Origin: Spongiibacter thalassae
Lineage (GTDB): Bacteria; Pseudomonadota; Gammaproteobacteria; Pseudomonadales; Spongiibacteraceae
NCBI RefSeq assembly: GCF_012272835.1
Contig: NZ_JAAWWK010000005.1
Span: 146,125 to 210,124, forward strand
Direction of reading: 5' to 3'
DNA: 64,000 nucleotides
Position 1 is the first letter of the stretch, and each line of letters begins with the position of its first letter. Below, one piece after another: positions 20,326 through 29,482 of the stretch. A program made the position numbers and the translations under genes. Below the pieces are notes generated by a model, which saw only the letters and a program-made list of their open reading frames with translations, had not been told where the DNA came from and did no database searches.

Positions 20326-21084
20326 TTAATGAAGCCCGGCGCCGGGTTTTTTCACGCAGACGACAACCGCATTCCCCGATGTGGTGTTCCAGGGCAGTAT
20401 TTTCTGATCGTCGTGCTCGAACAAATACACCTCAAACAGGGCCGCTAGATAGCCCTGCAATTCCGCGAAGCTGAAGGCGACCATGGCATGTTCGTCTCGC
20501 CAGGATTCGGTTACACCCGCGGTGGTTTTATCAATGCGCAGTCGCAGTGTCTGCTGGTCGCCGCCGTGGCCGTAAAACCAGCCCGATTGAAAGGCAAAGG
20601 TACTCCCTTCGTTTTCCACACTGTGCCGCTGTGACAAGGCGTTATTGATTTTGTCCTTGTCGACGACATTGAAACAGAATACGCCGCCGTCGTTGAGCGC
20701 AGCGTAGACGCTGGCAAAGCATTGCTGCAGTTGCGCGGTATTGCCACTGTAATGAATGGAGTACAGAAAACAGGTAATCAGGTCAAAGGGCTGCTCAACG
20801 GTAAAGTTGCACATATCTTTCATGGCAAACGAGGCCGAGGGGCAGCGGCGCTGGGCAAGGTCGAGCATGGGCTGGTTGATGTCCAGTCCGCTGCTGTCGT
20901 ATCCGAAGTGAATGAAATGTTCGATATGGGGTGCGGTGCCGCAGGCGAGATCGAGGTGTCGCGAACCGCTGCCAAACAGCTGGTGAAGGCGTCGGGCCAT
21001 GGTGCTCTGTGCCTGATAGTCGATGTCGGCACACATCAAGTCGTAGTAAGCCGACAGGTCGGTATAGAGGGCGTTGCTGGACAT
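20326..21084 (-). CDS. Class I SAM-dependent methyltransferase
   Basis: A 252-aa cytosolic methyltransferase with the opening YTDLSAYYDLMCADIDY, motif I HLDLACGTAPHIEHF near residue 43, acidic motif II GLDINQPML and motif IV FDLITCFLYSIHY. The family modifies small molecules; the substrate is not known. The C-terminal domain (AFSFAELQGYLAALFEVYLFEHD) matches other methyltransferases of this size. It lies downstream of the TonB receptor and FMO operon, 98 bases after the receptor stop, so it might be cotranscribed, but no link to that pathway is shown. Confidence 0.85.
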   Translation of the reverse strand: MSSNALYTDLSAYYDLMCADIDYQAQSTMARRLHQLFGSGSRHLDLACGTAPHIEHFIHFGYDSSGLDINQPMLDLAQRRCPSASFAMKDMCNFTVEQPFDLITCFLYSIHYSGNTAQLQQCFASVYAALNDGGVFCFNVVDKDKINNALSQRHSVENEGSTFAFQSGWFYGHGGDQQTLRLRIDKTTAGVTESWRDEHAMVAFSFAELQGYLAALFEVYLFEHDDQKILPWNTTSGNAVVVCVKKPGAGLH

Positions 21085-21182
21085 GGCGGGCTCATCGGGG
21101 CGGGGCGCTGGGCCGGCGATAATATAGCAAATGCCGAGTCAGGCGAAGCGTTTGTTAACGCCCCACCTGGTGGAGGGTTGTG

Positions 21183-23585
21183 CTACCAGCCGAAGGACAA
21201 ACTGGCGAATACACTGCGCCCGGGATTTTGGCTGGGATTGTAGGTGCCGGGGAACATTGCGGTGTCGATAACCTGGTTCAGGGTGCGCTCATCGGTCAGG
21301 TTTTTGCCTCCCACACTGAGGTTCCAGCCCTGGGTTTCACTGCGCAGGGACAGAAAACCGGAAAAGGTTGTTGTGGCGGGAATCCGGGTGTTTTCATCCA
21401 GGTCTGTGTCGGTGTAGTGCTCGCCCTGGTGTTTCACACTGAGACTGGCCTTGAACAGCAGGTTGCCCCAAACATATTCCAGGCTGGGTGTCAGCGTGGC
21501 AGTCACATTCGGTGCGAAGGCCAGGGTCTCTCCGGCCAGGTCCTGCTGGGCGCCAATACCGTCGCTGATCGGTGCCGGACCCCCGGGGTAATCCTTGTAT
21601 TCGGCGTCGAGGTAGCCCACCGAGGCGTCGATGGCGAGGGGGGTATAAGGCGTGAGCCACTGCAACTCGGTTTCCAGTCCCTGGGAAAAGGCCGCGGCGG
21701 CATTGGTCACGTCAAATAACAGGCCGTTAAAGGCGAGCACCTGCAAGTCATCGAAGTCCATGCGGTAAAGGGTGGCGTTGAACTTCAGGGTGTTATCCAG
21801 CCACTGGCTGCGCAGGCCCAGTTCAACCGAGCGGGCTTCCTCGGGTTCAAACTCCAGTTCTTCTCCGGTAAAGGATATGGCGTTGACACCGCCACTTTTG
21901 AAGCCCTGGGAGATCGAGCCATAGAAGGACACAGCATCGTCGAGGAAGTAGCTGAGTGACAGCTTGGGCGACAGATTGGTTTCGCTGCGCTCGATTTCAC
22001 CGGGGGCGTAATCGTTAGCGCCGATCAGCGCCGAGGTCACACAGGGAGGCACGGGCTTGTTGGTACACACCGAGGTGCCGGTGGGGGTGGAGCGCTTGGT
22101 TTCGTGGTTCAAGCGCAGCCCGGGGGTGAGCACCCACTTGTCGGTGATGTCCCAGCTCATCTGGGTAAACAGGGCAGTGGCGACGGTGTTTTGCAGGTAG
22201 TCGAAACGGTAGTAGTCGGTTTCATGCACACTGTCGGTGAGCTGGGGCAGGCTGCCGCCGATGGGGCCGCTCAGCGGGTTGCCCGGGGCATTGCTGTTGC
22301 CGGTCAAAAGCTGTTGGGCGTCCCGGGTCTGGGCGTAGGAGGCAATGTCGTCACCGACGATTACATCGGCGATGATGTGGAAGTCCGACTCGAAATAGAA
22401 CAGCCCGGCAATGAACTCAACACTGCCACCCAGACCGAACAGGGAGTCGCTGAGGCCGCTGAAACGCCATTCAACACTGTGCTGACTGTAGTCATCCACT
22501 TCGTCGAGGGTGAGCAGGTCGGCGGGTGAAACATCGAGATCCTGATACTGTTCTACATCCAGCCAGGAAGCGCCGATTACAACTGTTGTGGTGAGGTGGT
22601 TCAGGCCCAGAGCTTCGCCAAAGTCGTGGTTGATACGCAGCACGGCGCTATCGGAGCCCTGAAACAAGCTGCCCTCCTCGTTAAAGCTGGTTTGAAAGTT
22701 GTAAGGGTCGTCTTCAATGTCGGGGTCGAAATTCACCAGATAATCGTAGGTATCCTGATCCAGGTTCATCAGCTGGCGTGGCCAGAAATTCACGTTGGTG
22801 TCGGAGGTTTGCGCGATCAGTTCCACGTCGCTGTTTTCGCTGGGTGACCACAGCAGCTTCAATCTCAGTGCCTGCTGGTCGCGATCATCTTCCTCGCGGT
22901 TCAATTTGGTGTTGGTCAGCCGGCCGTCGCGCTGCCAGTTCATCGCTGAAAAGCGCAGGCCGAATTCCGGTGACAGGCGGATGCCGATACCGGCCTCGAT
23001 GCGTTCTTCGCCATATTTTTCCTGGCGGTAGGACAGCTTGCCCTCACTGCCCTCGCTATTGGGTACCGGGTGGCTGCTCACGTTAAACACCCCGGCGATG
23101 GTGTTCTTGCCAAACAGGGTGCCCTGGGGGCCACGCAATACTTCGACCCGTTCGAGGTCGTACATGGATTCGCTGAAATAGCTGGGTCGCCCGTAGAAAA
23201 TCTCGTCCTGCACCAGACCGACGGCAGGCTCGAAGCTGGGGTTGAAGCTGTTGGTGCCGAAACCGCGAATAAACACCTGGGGCGATGAGGGGCTGGTGAA
23301 CTCCACCCGCACATTGGGTACGTAGGTCGAGACATCAACCAAATCGCCAATGGCGTTTTCCTGCATAAAGTCACCACCCAGGGCGCTGATGGAAATGGGC
23401 ACATCCTGAGCACTTTGCTGGGTTTTCTGGGCGGTCACCACGACCTCCTCGAGCACCCGCTTTTGCGACTTGTTTTCCACGTTAGGAGTCGAGGCAGATT
23501 GCCCGTGGGCGGACTGCAAAAAGCCGCTGCCAAGCAATGCCAGAAGCAGCGCGCTCCGTAAGTGAGGGGTAGTCAACCGAGCCAT
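21183..23585 (-). CDS. TonB-dependent outer-membrane receptor
   Basis: An 800-aa receptor. Signal peptide ends near SAHGQS, then the TonB box-like region VLEEVVVTAQKTQQSAQDVP, a plug with GPQGTLFGKNTIAGVFN, and a barrel closing with VFASLSFGW. Five pathway genes lie directly upstream on the same strand, 72 bases from this start, so it is likely the importer for the operon's hydrophobic substrate. Start: ATG with GAGG eight bases upstream. It differs from the other receptor in this window at most barrel positions, so they are not recent duplicates. Confidence 0.93.
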   Translation of the reverse strand: MARLTTPHLRSALLLALLGSGFLQSAHGQSASTPNVENKSQKRVLEEVVVTAQKTQQSAQDVPISISALGGDFMQENAIGDLVDVSTYVPNVRVEFTSPSSPQVFIRGFGTNSFNPSFEPAVGLVQDEIFYGRPSYFSESMYDLERVEVLRGPQGTLFGKNTIAGVFNVSSHPVPNSEGSEGKLSYRQEKYGEERIEAGIGIRLSPEFGLRFSAMNWQRDGRLTNTKLNREEDDRDQQALRLKLLWSPSENSDVELIAQTSDTNVNFWPRQLMNLDQDTYDYLVNFDPDIEDDPYNFQTSFNEEGSLFQGSDSAVLRINHDFGEALGLNHLTTTVVIGASWLDVEQYQDLDVSPADLLTLDEVDDYSQHSVEWRFSGLSDSLFGLGGSVEFIAGLFYFESDFHIIADVIVGDDIASYAQTRDAQQLLTGNSNAPGNPLSGPIGGSLPQLTDSVHETDYYRFDYLQNTVATALFTQMSWDITDKWVLTPGLRLNHETKRSTPTGTSVCTNKPVPPCVTSALIGANDYAPGEIERSETNLSPKLSLSYFLDDAVSFYGSISQGFKSGGVNAISFTGEELEFEPEEARSVELGLRSQWLDNTLKFNATLYRMDFDDLQVLAFNGLLFDVTNAAAAFSQGLETELQWLTPYTPLAIDASVGYLDAEYKDYPGGPAPISDGIGAQQDLAGETLAFAPNVTATLTPSLEYVWGNLLFKASLSVKHQGEHYTDTDLDENTRIPATTTFSGFLSLRSETQGWNLSVGGKNLTDERTLNQVIDTAMFPGTYNPSQNPGRSVFASLSFGW

Positions 23586-23657
23586 GGCAGATCCTCTTTG
23601 TTATCGTTATCGACAGTAGTGCAGTTTTATTCTTTATATCAACGCCTGTACTCAAGG

Positions 23658-24389
23658 CTATAGCGCCGTTGTCACCAGTAGGCCTCCGGTCAGCAACAGC
23701 AAGCCGTAAACCACTACGCGGAATTTTTCCTCGTTGACCCGGTGGTGGAGCAACTCGCCAATGAGCACCCCGGCAATCAGCGCCGGAAGCATGGCGCCGA
23801 CTCTGGGCAGGGCCGGTAGCAAGCTGCCGTCGAAGGCAAAGACCAGAGTCAGCAGGCTGTTCAAGCTGAACCACACGGTAATCAATGTGGCACGAAACGC
23901 CGCTTTATCCAGTTGTACTCCGGATAAAGCATAGACCAGTAACGGCCCTCCCGAGGCGAACAGGCCGTGGGTGATGCCTGCGCTGAGCATCCAGCTCGCA
24001 GTCCATAAACGATGGTGGCGAGCCGCGCGAATGCCACGGTATACCTTCCATAATTCCCGCGCCGCGAACCACAGCACCAATGCGCCAAAAAGACCCTGCA
24101 ATACCTCGTCGCCCAGCCAGGGGCGCATAAAATAGCCGGCGAGGGTGCCACCGGCCATTAGCGGAAGAATCAGCCGCAGCAGGGTTGGCCAGTGAATATG
24201 CCGATAGTGGCGCAGGAGTAAAAAACCGGTCATAACGATGTTCAGCGGCACCAGTACCGGCAGCATACTGTTGATCGGCAGTAGCAGCGCGCCCAGTGAC
24301 AGGGCGATTACAATACTGCCGAAGCCGGTGATGGCTTCGATGCCAAAGGCGAGGAAAATAAACAGGCCCAGCCAGATCCACGGGTCCAT
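23658..24389 (-). CDS. TauE/SafE family membrane permease
   Basis: A 243-aa membrane protein with about eight hydrophobic segments. The first contains GIEAITGFGSIVIALSLG, the typical TauE/SafE repeat, and the second half has GITHGLFASGGPLLVYAL. The family exports or imports small organic anions such as sulfite, sulfoacetate or other carboxylates. The ATG at 24389 has GGAG eight bases upstream and overlaps the upstream stop as TGATG, so translation is coupled. It is the fifth gene of the operon that starts at the FAD monooxygenase. Confidence 0.9.
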   Translation of the reverse strand: MDPWIWLGLFIFLAFGIEAITGFGSIVIALSLGALLLPINSMLPVLVPLNIVMTGFLLLRHYRHIHWPTLLRLILPLMAGGTLAGYFMRPWLGDEVLQGLFGALVLWFAARELWKVYRGIRAARHHRLWTASWMLSAGITHGLFASGGPLLVYALSGVQLDKAAFRATLITVWFSLNSLLTLVFAFDGSLLPALPRVGAMLPALIAGVLIGELLHHRVNEEKFRVVVYGLLLLTGGLLVTTAL

Positions 24390-25174
24390 CAATGTTGCTC
24401 CAGTTCAACGGCAAAGCGGCGGCGCATCAGGGTGTGGAACAGTCCAGGTGCGATGCGCCACAGCAGGCTTGCTGCCCAGATGCCCCGGTGGGGAAACAGG
24501 TGGGGGCGGCGTTTTTGCCAGGCTTTGAGTATTGCACTGGCGAGTGGGGCCGCTTCTCCCACGCCGCCCAGGGTGGAGCGGGCATGACGGGCCTGCCCAC
24601 CATCGCCGCCCAGGGCATTGCGTTCGATATTGGTATTCAGAAAAGCCGGGTAGACCATCAACACATGAATACCGTGCCGGTGCTCCTCGGCACGCAGCAC
24701 CTCAAAAAATTGCCCCAGGGCAGACTTGGCGCTGCAATAGGCGGCGCGGCCGAGTACCGGCATCCAGCCGGCCATCGAACCGATATTGATGATACTCCCT
24801 CGGCTTGCGCGCAGCTGTGGCAGCAGGGCGGAGGCCAGTTCAACCGGGGCCAGCCAGTCGATGGTCATCACCTTGTCGAATACGCCGGGGTCGGTCACGC
24901 CGACCAGCGAGCGGTGGGTGATGCCGGCGTTGTTGACCAGTACATCGATGACACTGAGCTGAGTCAGGGCAGCAGCCAGCGTGGCGCGCTGTTTGCGGTC
25001 GGCCAAGTCGGCGACAAACAGCCGGGATGGCTCCAGGCCCAGGACTTCGCTGCAGCGACGCAGGCCCTCTTCATCGCGGTCGACCAGGTGCAGCTGATGG
25101 CCTTGCTGGTGAAAAGCCTGTGCCAGGGCCCAACCGAGCCCACTGGCGGCTCCTGTTATTACGATGTGCTTCAC
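24389..25174 (-). CDS. Short-chain dehydrogenase/reductase
   Basis: A 261-aa classical SDR. NAD(P) motif TGAASGLGWALA is at residues 7-18, NNAG near 85, and the catalytic Ser-Tyr-Lys set appears as NIGSMAGWMP and YCSAKSALG (YxxxK). The C-terminal extension (PHRGIWAASLLWRIAPGLFHTLMRRR) is hydrophobic and may touch the membrane. It overlaps its upstream neighbour by 4 bases and its downstream neighbour by one. In the operon it may oxidise an alcohol intermediate to a ketone. Confidence 0.92.
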   Translation of the reverse strand: MKHIVITGAASGLGWALAQAFHQQGHQLHLVDRDEEGLRRCSEVLGLEPSRLFVADLADRKQRATLAAALTQLSVIDVLVNNAGITHRSLVGVTDPGVFDKVMTIDWLAPVELASALLPQLRASRGSIINIGSMAGWMPVLGRAAYCSAKSALGQFFEVLRAEEHRHGIHVLMVYPAFLNTNIERNALGGDGGQARHARSTLGGVGEAAPLASAILKAWQKRRPHLFPHRGIWAASLLWRIAPGLFHTLMRRRFAVELEQH

Positions 25175-26139
25175 TGTGCCTCCTGCTCTTGCAGGCCCTG
25201 CTGAAACAGCTCAAAGGTTTCAGCTGATGTGCGCTGAAGGGGGTAGCCAAACTCCTTTTTCAGGCGGGCATTGCTGAGGACTGGCCGGTAGCGCAAAAAA
25301 TTGATTTGCTCGGGCCGATAGCGGCTGACCCCCAGTGCGTGACCAAGGGTCAGCGCCCACTTCAACAGCGATGCGGGCAGGTTCAATACCGGCTTGCCAA
25401 GGCGCTGGGCAATTTCCTGAATGCTCAGCGCGCCATCGCCGGCGAGGTTGTAAATGCCGGTTTTCGACTCACGGATGCCGTGTTCGATAATCCCCAGCAC
25501 ATCTTCATCCCAGATAAAAACAAAGGGCGAGCGCGAGCCGCGAATGGCCAGCAAGCGTTTTTTCTCGAACAGGGCGGTGATCTGGTTGCGGGTGTGGCGG
25601 CCGAGTACGGTGCCGGGGCGGAGGATCAGTTGCTGCAGGGTTGGGTGGTCCCGTCGCACCTGTTGCAAATATTCTTCGACCAGGCGCTTGTGTCGGGAGT
25701 AGGGGAACTCGTCATTGCCGCGCAGCGGCGCGGATTCATCTATCCATTCCGGGTTGTCGGCGTGGTAGCCGTAGGCGGCCCCGGAACTGGTGACACACAG
25801 GTGTTGCACGCCGTGGCGCAGGCAGGCCTCAACGACATTGCGGGTGCCATTTACGTCGATGTCGTAGTCGCGTTCTTCGTCACCGCTGCTTTCCAGCACC
25901 GATGCAAGGTGGATAACGTGGGTGACCTGATGGCGGGCGATAATGTCGGCCAGCGCGTCGTCGCGAATGTCGCAGCGGTAAAAGTGGAAGGCGGGATTGC
26001 CGGTGAGCGAACTCTGCCGGGGTTTGCGAATATCGGCCCCGACCACAGTGTATTCACCGGCAAGGCGCAGGCATAGTTGTCCGCCGATATAGCCCGAGGC
26101 GCCGGTGATGAGTACGGTTTTGGCAGCGCTTGCCGTCAT
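25171..26139 (-). CDS. NAD-dependent epimerase/dehydratase (extended SDR)
   Basis: A 322-aa extended SDR. It begins with the dinucleotide motif TGASGYIGGQLC, followed by VIHLASVLESSGDEERDYDIDVNGTRNV, and the catalytic YSRHKRLVEEYL (YxxxK) near residue 150. This branch includes sugar epimerases and 3-beta-hydroxysteroid dehydrogenase-like enzymes. Given the FMO and BASS neighbours, a role on an alcohol or ketone of a lipophilic substrate is more likely than one in nucleotide-sugar synthesis, but this is inference. It overlaps both neighbours by 4 bases. Confidence 0.9.
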   Translation of the reverse strand: MTASAAKTVLITGASGYIGGQLCLRLAGEYTVVGADIRKPRQSSLTGNPAFHFYRCDIRDDALADIIARHQVTHVIHLASVLESSGDEERDYDIDVNGTRNVVEACLRHGVQHLCVTSSGAAYGYHADNPEWIDESAPLRGNDEFPYSRHKRLVEEYLQQVRRDHPTLQQLILRPGTVLGRHTRNQITALFEKKRLLAIRGSRSPFVFIWDEDVLGIIEHGIRESKTGIYNLAGDGALSIQEIAQRLGKPVLNLPASLLKWALTLGHALGVSRYRPEQINFLRYRPVLSNARLKKEFGYPLQRTSAETFELFQQGLQEQEAQ

Positions 26140-27047
26140 GGTGTGTCCTCTGCGGTTTTCGACCAGTACAGTGCCAGCAGTAGCCCGGAAAACAGATGCC
26201 AGAAACTCCAGAAACCGGCGATCAGCATCATTCCGCCGGCCTGGGGGAAGAAGGTAAAGATAATCGACAGCGCCAGTGCTGAATTCTGAATGCCGATTTC
26301 CATGGTCACCGCGCGCCGTTCATTGCGGGGCAGGCGACAGGCCCGCCCCGCCAGGTTGCCCAGCAACAGGGCGATCAGGTTCTGCGCCACAACGAGCAGC
26401 AATATGCGGTCGGCATATTCCATAAACAGCGCCTGATTGCGCTGGAAAGCGATGACCACAAAGCTGAGGAATACCGCGAGGGTCACCCAGCGCATGGGCT
26501 TTTCGGCGCGCAGTGCCAGCTCGGGCTTGCGTTGGCCCAGGGCCATGCCCACCAGCATGGGCAGTAGCAGCACCAGAGCCACAAGCAGCAGCAGGTTGCC
26601 GGTGTCGATGGAGATTTCCCGCATCAATGCGCGGGTAGAGGGGTTGATCTGGGCGTAAAGGGCGAAGTTCAGTGGAGTCATCACCATGGCGGCAAGGCTC
26701 GATACCGCTGTCATGCTGATCGACACCGGCAAACTGGCCTTGGCCAGCCAGGTCATGATATTGGAAAAACTACCACCGGGGCAGGCGGCGATCAGGATCA
26801 TACCCAACGCCAATTCTGCAGGAATATTGAATATGATGGTAATGGCGCAGCTGGCGGCGGGCAGCAGAACAAACTGGGCAATCAATCCGGCGACCGGGGC
26901 GCGGGGCTGGCGCAGAATGCGCAGAAAGTCCTCTTTGCGCAGACCGATGGACACACCAAAGATCATCAGTGCGAGTATGCCGTTGAGTAACAGCAAACTC
27001 GTCGGACTGAAAGCGACGTTGATGTCGCTGTAGGCGCTAGTCGGCAT
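26136..27047 (-). CDS. Bile acid:sodium symporter (BASS) family transporter
   Basis: A 303-aa inner-membrane protein with nine or ten hydrophobic segments. It has the BASS marks LMIFGVSIGL in the first helices, AACPGGSFSNIMTWLAKA at the crossover region near residue 90, and IGIQNSALALSI near 250. Family members import bile acids, pantoate or other organic anions with sodium. It overlaps the upstream monooxygenase by 11 bases and the downstream epimerase by 4. A sterol-like acid substrate would fit its neighbours. Confidence 0.9.
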   Translation of the reverse strand: MPTSAYSDINVAFSPTSLLLLNGILALMIFGVSIGLRKEDFLRILRQPRAPVAGLIAQFVLLPAASCAITIIFNIPAELALGMILIAACPGGSFSNIMTWLAKASLPVSISMTAVSSLAAMVMTPLNFALYAQINPSTRALMREISIDTGNLLLLVALVLLLPMLVGMALGQRKPELALRAEKPMRWVTLAVFLSFVVIAFQRNQALFMEYADRILLLVVAQNLIALLLGNLAGRACRLPRNERRAVTMEIGIQNSALALSIIFTFFPQAGGMMLIAGFWSFWHLFSGLLLALYWSKTAEDTP

Positions 27048-28365
27048 GGGCCAGGCTCGGGGCGCTGAGCTGTTGCTTCAGGGTTTTGATATAACCGTTG
27101 ATAGTTTTGCGGTAGCTGTCCTTGTGCACATAGTAGGCCATGCGCTCCAGTTCAAGGTAGTTGTAACCGCCGTCCATGCGCTGGCCATTGAAGCGGGCAA
27201 TGTCCTGCTCCAGTCCCTCGGCGCCGCGGCTGCTGTCCAGCTGGTGGCGAATATACAGCGCGACCAGTTCCGCCTGTTCATTGCGGCCTTCCCAGCCCAG
27301 CCCTGCGGCTTCAATCATACCCATCACGAACAGGTTGCGGCGCTGGGGGTGGAAGATGTTGAGGTATAGTGAGGGTGCTCCACCGGACTCCCAGTTGAGC
27401 AGCTGGCGGTCGATAAAAGGGTAATCAAGGTGGTAGCCGGTGCCCTGAAGTATCAGGTCGTAATCGGCACTGTCGCCGTCTTTGAAAGTGACGGTGCGGC
27501 CCTGCATATCCACGATGTCGGCCCGTGGTTTGATGTCGCCGTGGCCGAGGTGGTGCAGCATCAGCGAATTTATCACCGGGTGGGATTCATACATTCGATA
27601 GTCCGGGTCGGGCAGGCCATAGTGGGAGGGCTTGCCGACCACCATGCGAATCATGGCGGCGTCTAGGCGTTGTTTGATGGCTCGGGGCAGAGGGACGAGC
27701 CCGCCCAGGGTGTCGGTGGGGCGTCCGGCAATAAACTTGGGCAGAAAGTAGTAGCCACGGCGCACCGAAATATCCACCGAGCGGGCTCGGTGTACCGCAT
27801 CGACGGCAATATCACAGGCCGAATTGCCGCAGCCGACGATTAATACCCGCTTGTCTTCGAAAATTTCCGGGTCGCGATATGTCGATGAGTGCAGTAGCTC
27901 GCCGCTGAATTGACCTGGCAGGTCGGGGATGTTGGGGTGGTGCAGGGTGCCGTTGGCGATCAGCAGTCCGCTGAAAAAATCGCTGCTCTGCTCGCCGGTT
28001 TCCGTGTTTTCGCTGGTGATTTTCCAGCCGCCGTCGGCGGTGGGTTCTGTTGCGATCACCCGAGTGTTGAAACGGTAGCAGGGGTACAGCTGAAAATGTC
28101 GCGCATAGTCGCGAAAATATTGGCGCAGTTCCGAGTGGTGGGGGTAGGGTGCGCCCTCCTTTGCCATGGGGAACTCGCGGAACTCGGTCATATGCCGCGA
28201 TGAAATCAGGTGTGCAGACTCGTACATGGTACTGTGGGGGTTGTCGATGTCCCACAGGCCGCCCACATCGCTGTGCAGCTCAAAACCGGTAAAGGGAATG
28301 TCGTACTTTTGCAGGTTGCGTGCTGCTGCCAGACCCATTGGCCCCGCGCCAATCAGTGCGTACAT
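27037..28365 (-). CDS. Flavin-containing monooxygenase (FMO/Baeyer-Villiger type)
   Basis: A 442-aa cytosolic flavoprotein. The FAD motif IGAGPMGLAAARNL is at the start, the NADPH motif VGCGNSACDIA is near residue 175, and the family fingerprint F-x-G-x3-H is present as FSGELLHSSTY. Such enzymes insert one oxygen into a heteroatom or ketone substrate using NADPH and O2. It is the first gene of a five-gene overlapping minus-strand operon, and an AraC regulator is divergent 102 bases upstream. Substrate class is unknown; N-oxidation, S-oxidation and ketone oxidation are all possible. Confidence 0.92.
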   Translation of the reverse strand: MYALIGAGPMGLAAARNLQKYDIPFTGFELHSDVGGLWDIDNPHSTMYESAHLISSRHMTEFREFPMAKEGAPYPHHSELRQYFRDYARHFQLYPCYRFNTRVIATEPTADGGWKITSENTETGEQSSDFFSGLLIANGTLHHPNIPDLPGQFSGELLHSSTYRDPEIFEDKRVLIVGCGNSACDIAVDAVHRARSVDISVRRGYYFLPKFIAGRPTDTLGGLVPLPRAIKQRLDAAMIRMVVGKPSHYGLPDPDYRMYESHPVINSLMLHHLGHGDIKPRADIVDMQGRTVTFKDGDSADYDLILQGTGYHLDYPFIDRQLLNWESGGAPSLYLNIFHPQRRNLFVMGMIEAAGLGWEGRNEQAELVALYIRHQLDSSRGAEGLEQDIARFNGQRMDGGYNYLELERMAYYVHKDSYRKTINGYIKTLKQQLSAPSLAHAD

Positions 28366-28467
28366 AAGGTCTCTCCGCCGAGTTTGTTATCATTGTGGGT
28401 CGAGCATAGCGGATTCATCGCCTACAGTGATGGTCTTTTCGGGACGGGAAAAAGGTAATTCAGGACG

Positions 28468-29439
28468 ATGACAGCAGATCAGCGCTCCGTCACATTTCGC
28501 TTTACCCAGGGCATTTTGCAAGCAGCGGCTCGGAGGGGGATCGCTATTCCGACCCAGCTGAGTGAGCCGGCCCAGGTCGATAGCAGAATGCCTCTCAGCG
28601 CTCAGGATGCCCTATGGCGGTATTACTGCGATCACGCCAACGACCCACTGTGCGGCCTGGAGCTGGGGCTGAGCTTGCAGGTTGGCCACCTCGACCTCGT
28701 GGGAATGCTGCTGATGAGTTGTGAAACCCTTGGCGAGGCCCTCGACCAGCTACTGGAGTACCACCCTATTGTCGGCGAGGGGGGGGATTTTGCCCTGCGC
28801 CACGAGGGTGACCACTGCCATCTGGTGTACGACGCTCACTACCATGTCTGTCGCCGCGAACGGGTCGAGGCGGTAATGGCCTGCGTGTTGAATCTGGCTC
28901 GCTGGCTGAGCGGCGGGGTGTTTACCGTGGAGATGGTGAGCTTCGCGGCGAGTGCGGCGGCGCCGCGGGAACATTATAAAGCGCAACTTGATGCGCCCGT
29001 TATATTTGACGCGGGAGAGAATGCCCTGGTGTTCGCTCCGGGTTTTCTCGCCACACCGCTGATTCAAGCCAACACCGAAATGCGCGATCATTTGCGGCAA
29101 TTGGCCGAGGAGGTGATGACCAGCATCGCCCACGGTGAGCTGAGTCGGCAGGTGCAGGCGCTGCTGCGTCAGCATCCCCATTGGGGCAAGGAGCGGGTGG
29201 CGGAATGCTTGGGCATGAGTGGTCGTCATCTGGTGCGCCGACTGCAGGAGGAAACGGTAACCTTCAAATTGCTGCGCAGCACCTTGTTAAAAACGCTGGC
29301 GGAGGAGTCTCTGGCCGAGGGTGTTGCCGTGGCTGATATTGCTGAGCGGCTGGGTTTCTCCGATGAAAGTGCCTTCGCCAAAGCTTACAAGCGCTGGGCG
29401 GGAAAAACGCCCTCGCAGTTTCGCAACAGCCTGATGTAA
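28468..29439 (+). CDS. AraC-type transcriptional regulator
   Basis: A 323-aa regulator with an N-terminal Arabinose_bd-like domain (LGLSLQVGHLDLVGMLLMSCETLGEALDQL) and a C-terminal double HTH: GKERVAECLGMSGRHLVRRLQEE and VADIAERLGFSDESAFAKAYKRWAGKTPSQFR. Regulators of this type sense a small ligand, often a fatty acid or lipid-derived compound. Divergence from the FMO operon, with 102 bases between starts, makes that operon the likely target. AGGA precedes the ATG. Confidence 0.92.
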   Translation: MTADQRSVTFRFTQGILQAAARRGIAIPTQLSEPAQVDSRMPLSAQDALWRYYCDHANDPLCGLELGLSLQVGHLDLVGMLLMSCETLGEALDQLLEYHPIVGEGGDFALRHEGDHCHLVYDAHYHVCRRERVEAVMACVLNLARWLSGGVFTVEMVSFAASAAAPREHYKAQLDAPVIFDAGENALVFAPGFLATPLIQANTEMRDHLRQLAEEVMTSIAHGELSRQVQALLRQHPHWGKERVAECLGMSGRHLVRRLQEETVTFKLLRSTLLKTLAEESLAEGVAVADIAERLGFSDESAFAKAYKRWAGKTPSQFRNSLM

Positions 29440-29482
29440 CCGGCACCTCTCGTGTTGGCAGGCGCCGATTACTGGTTTCTGT

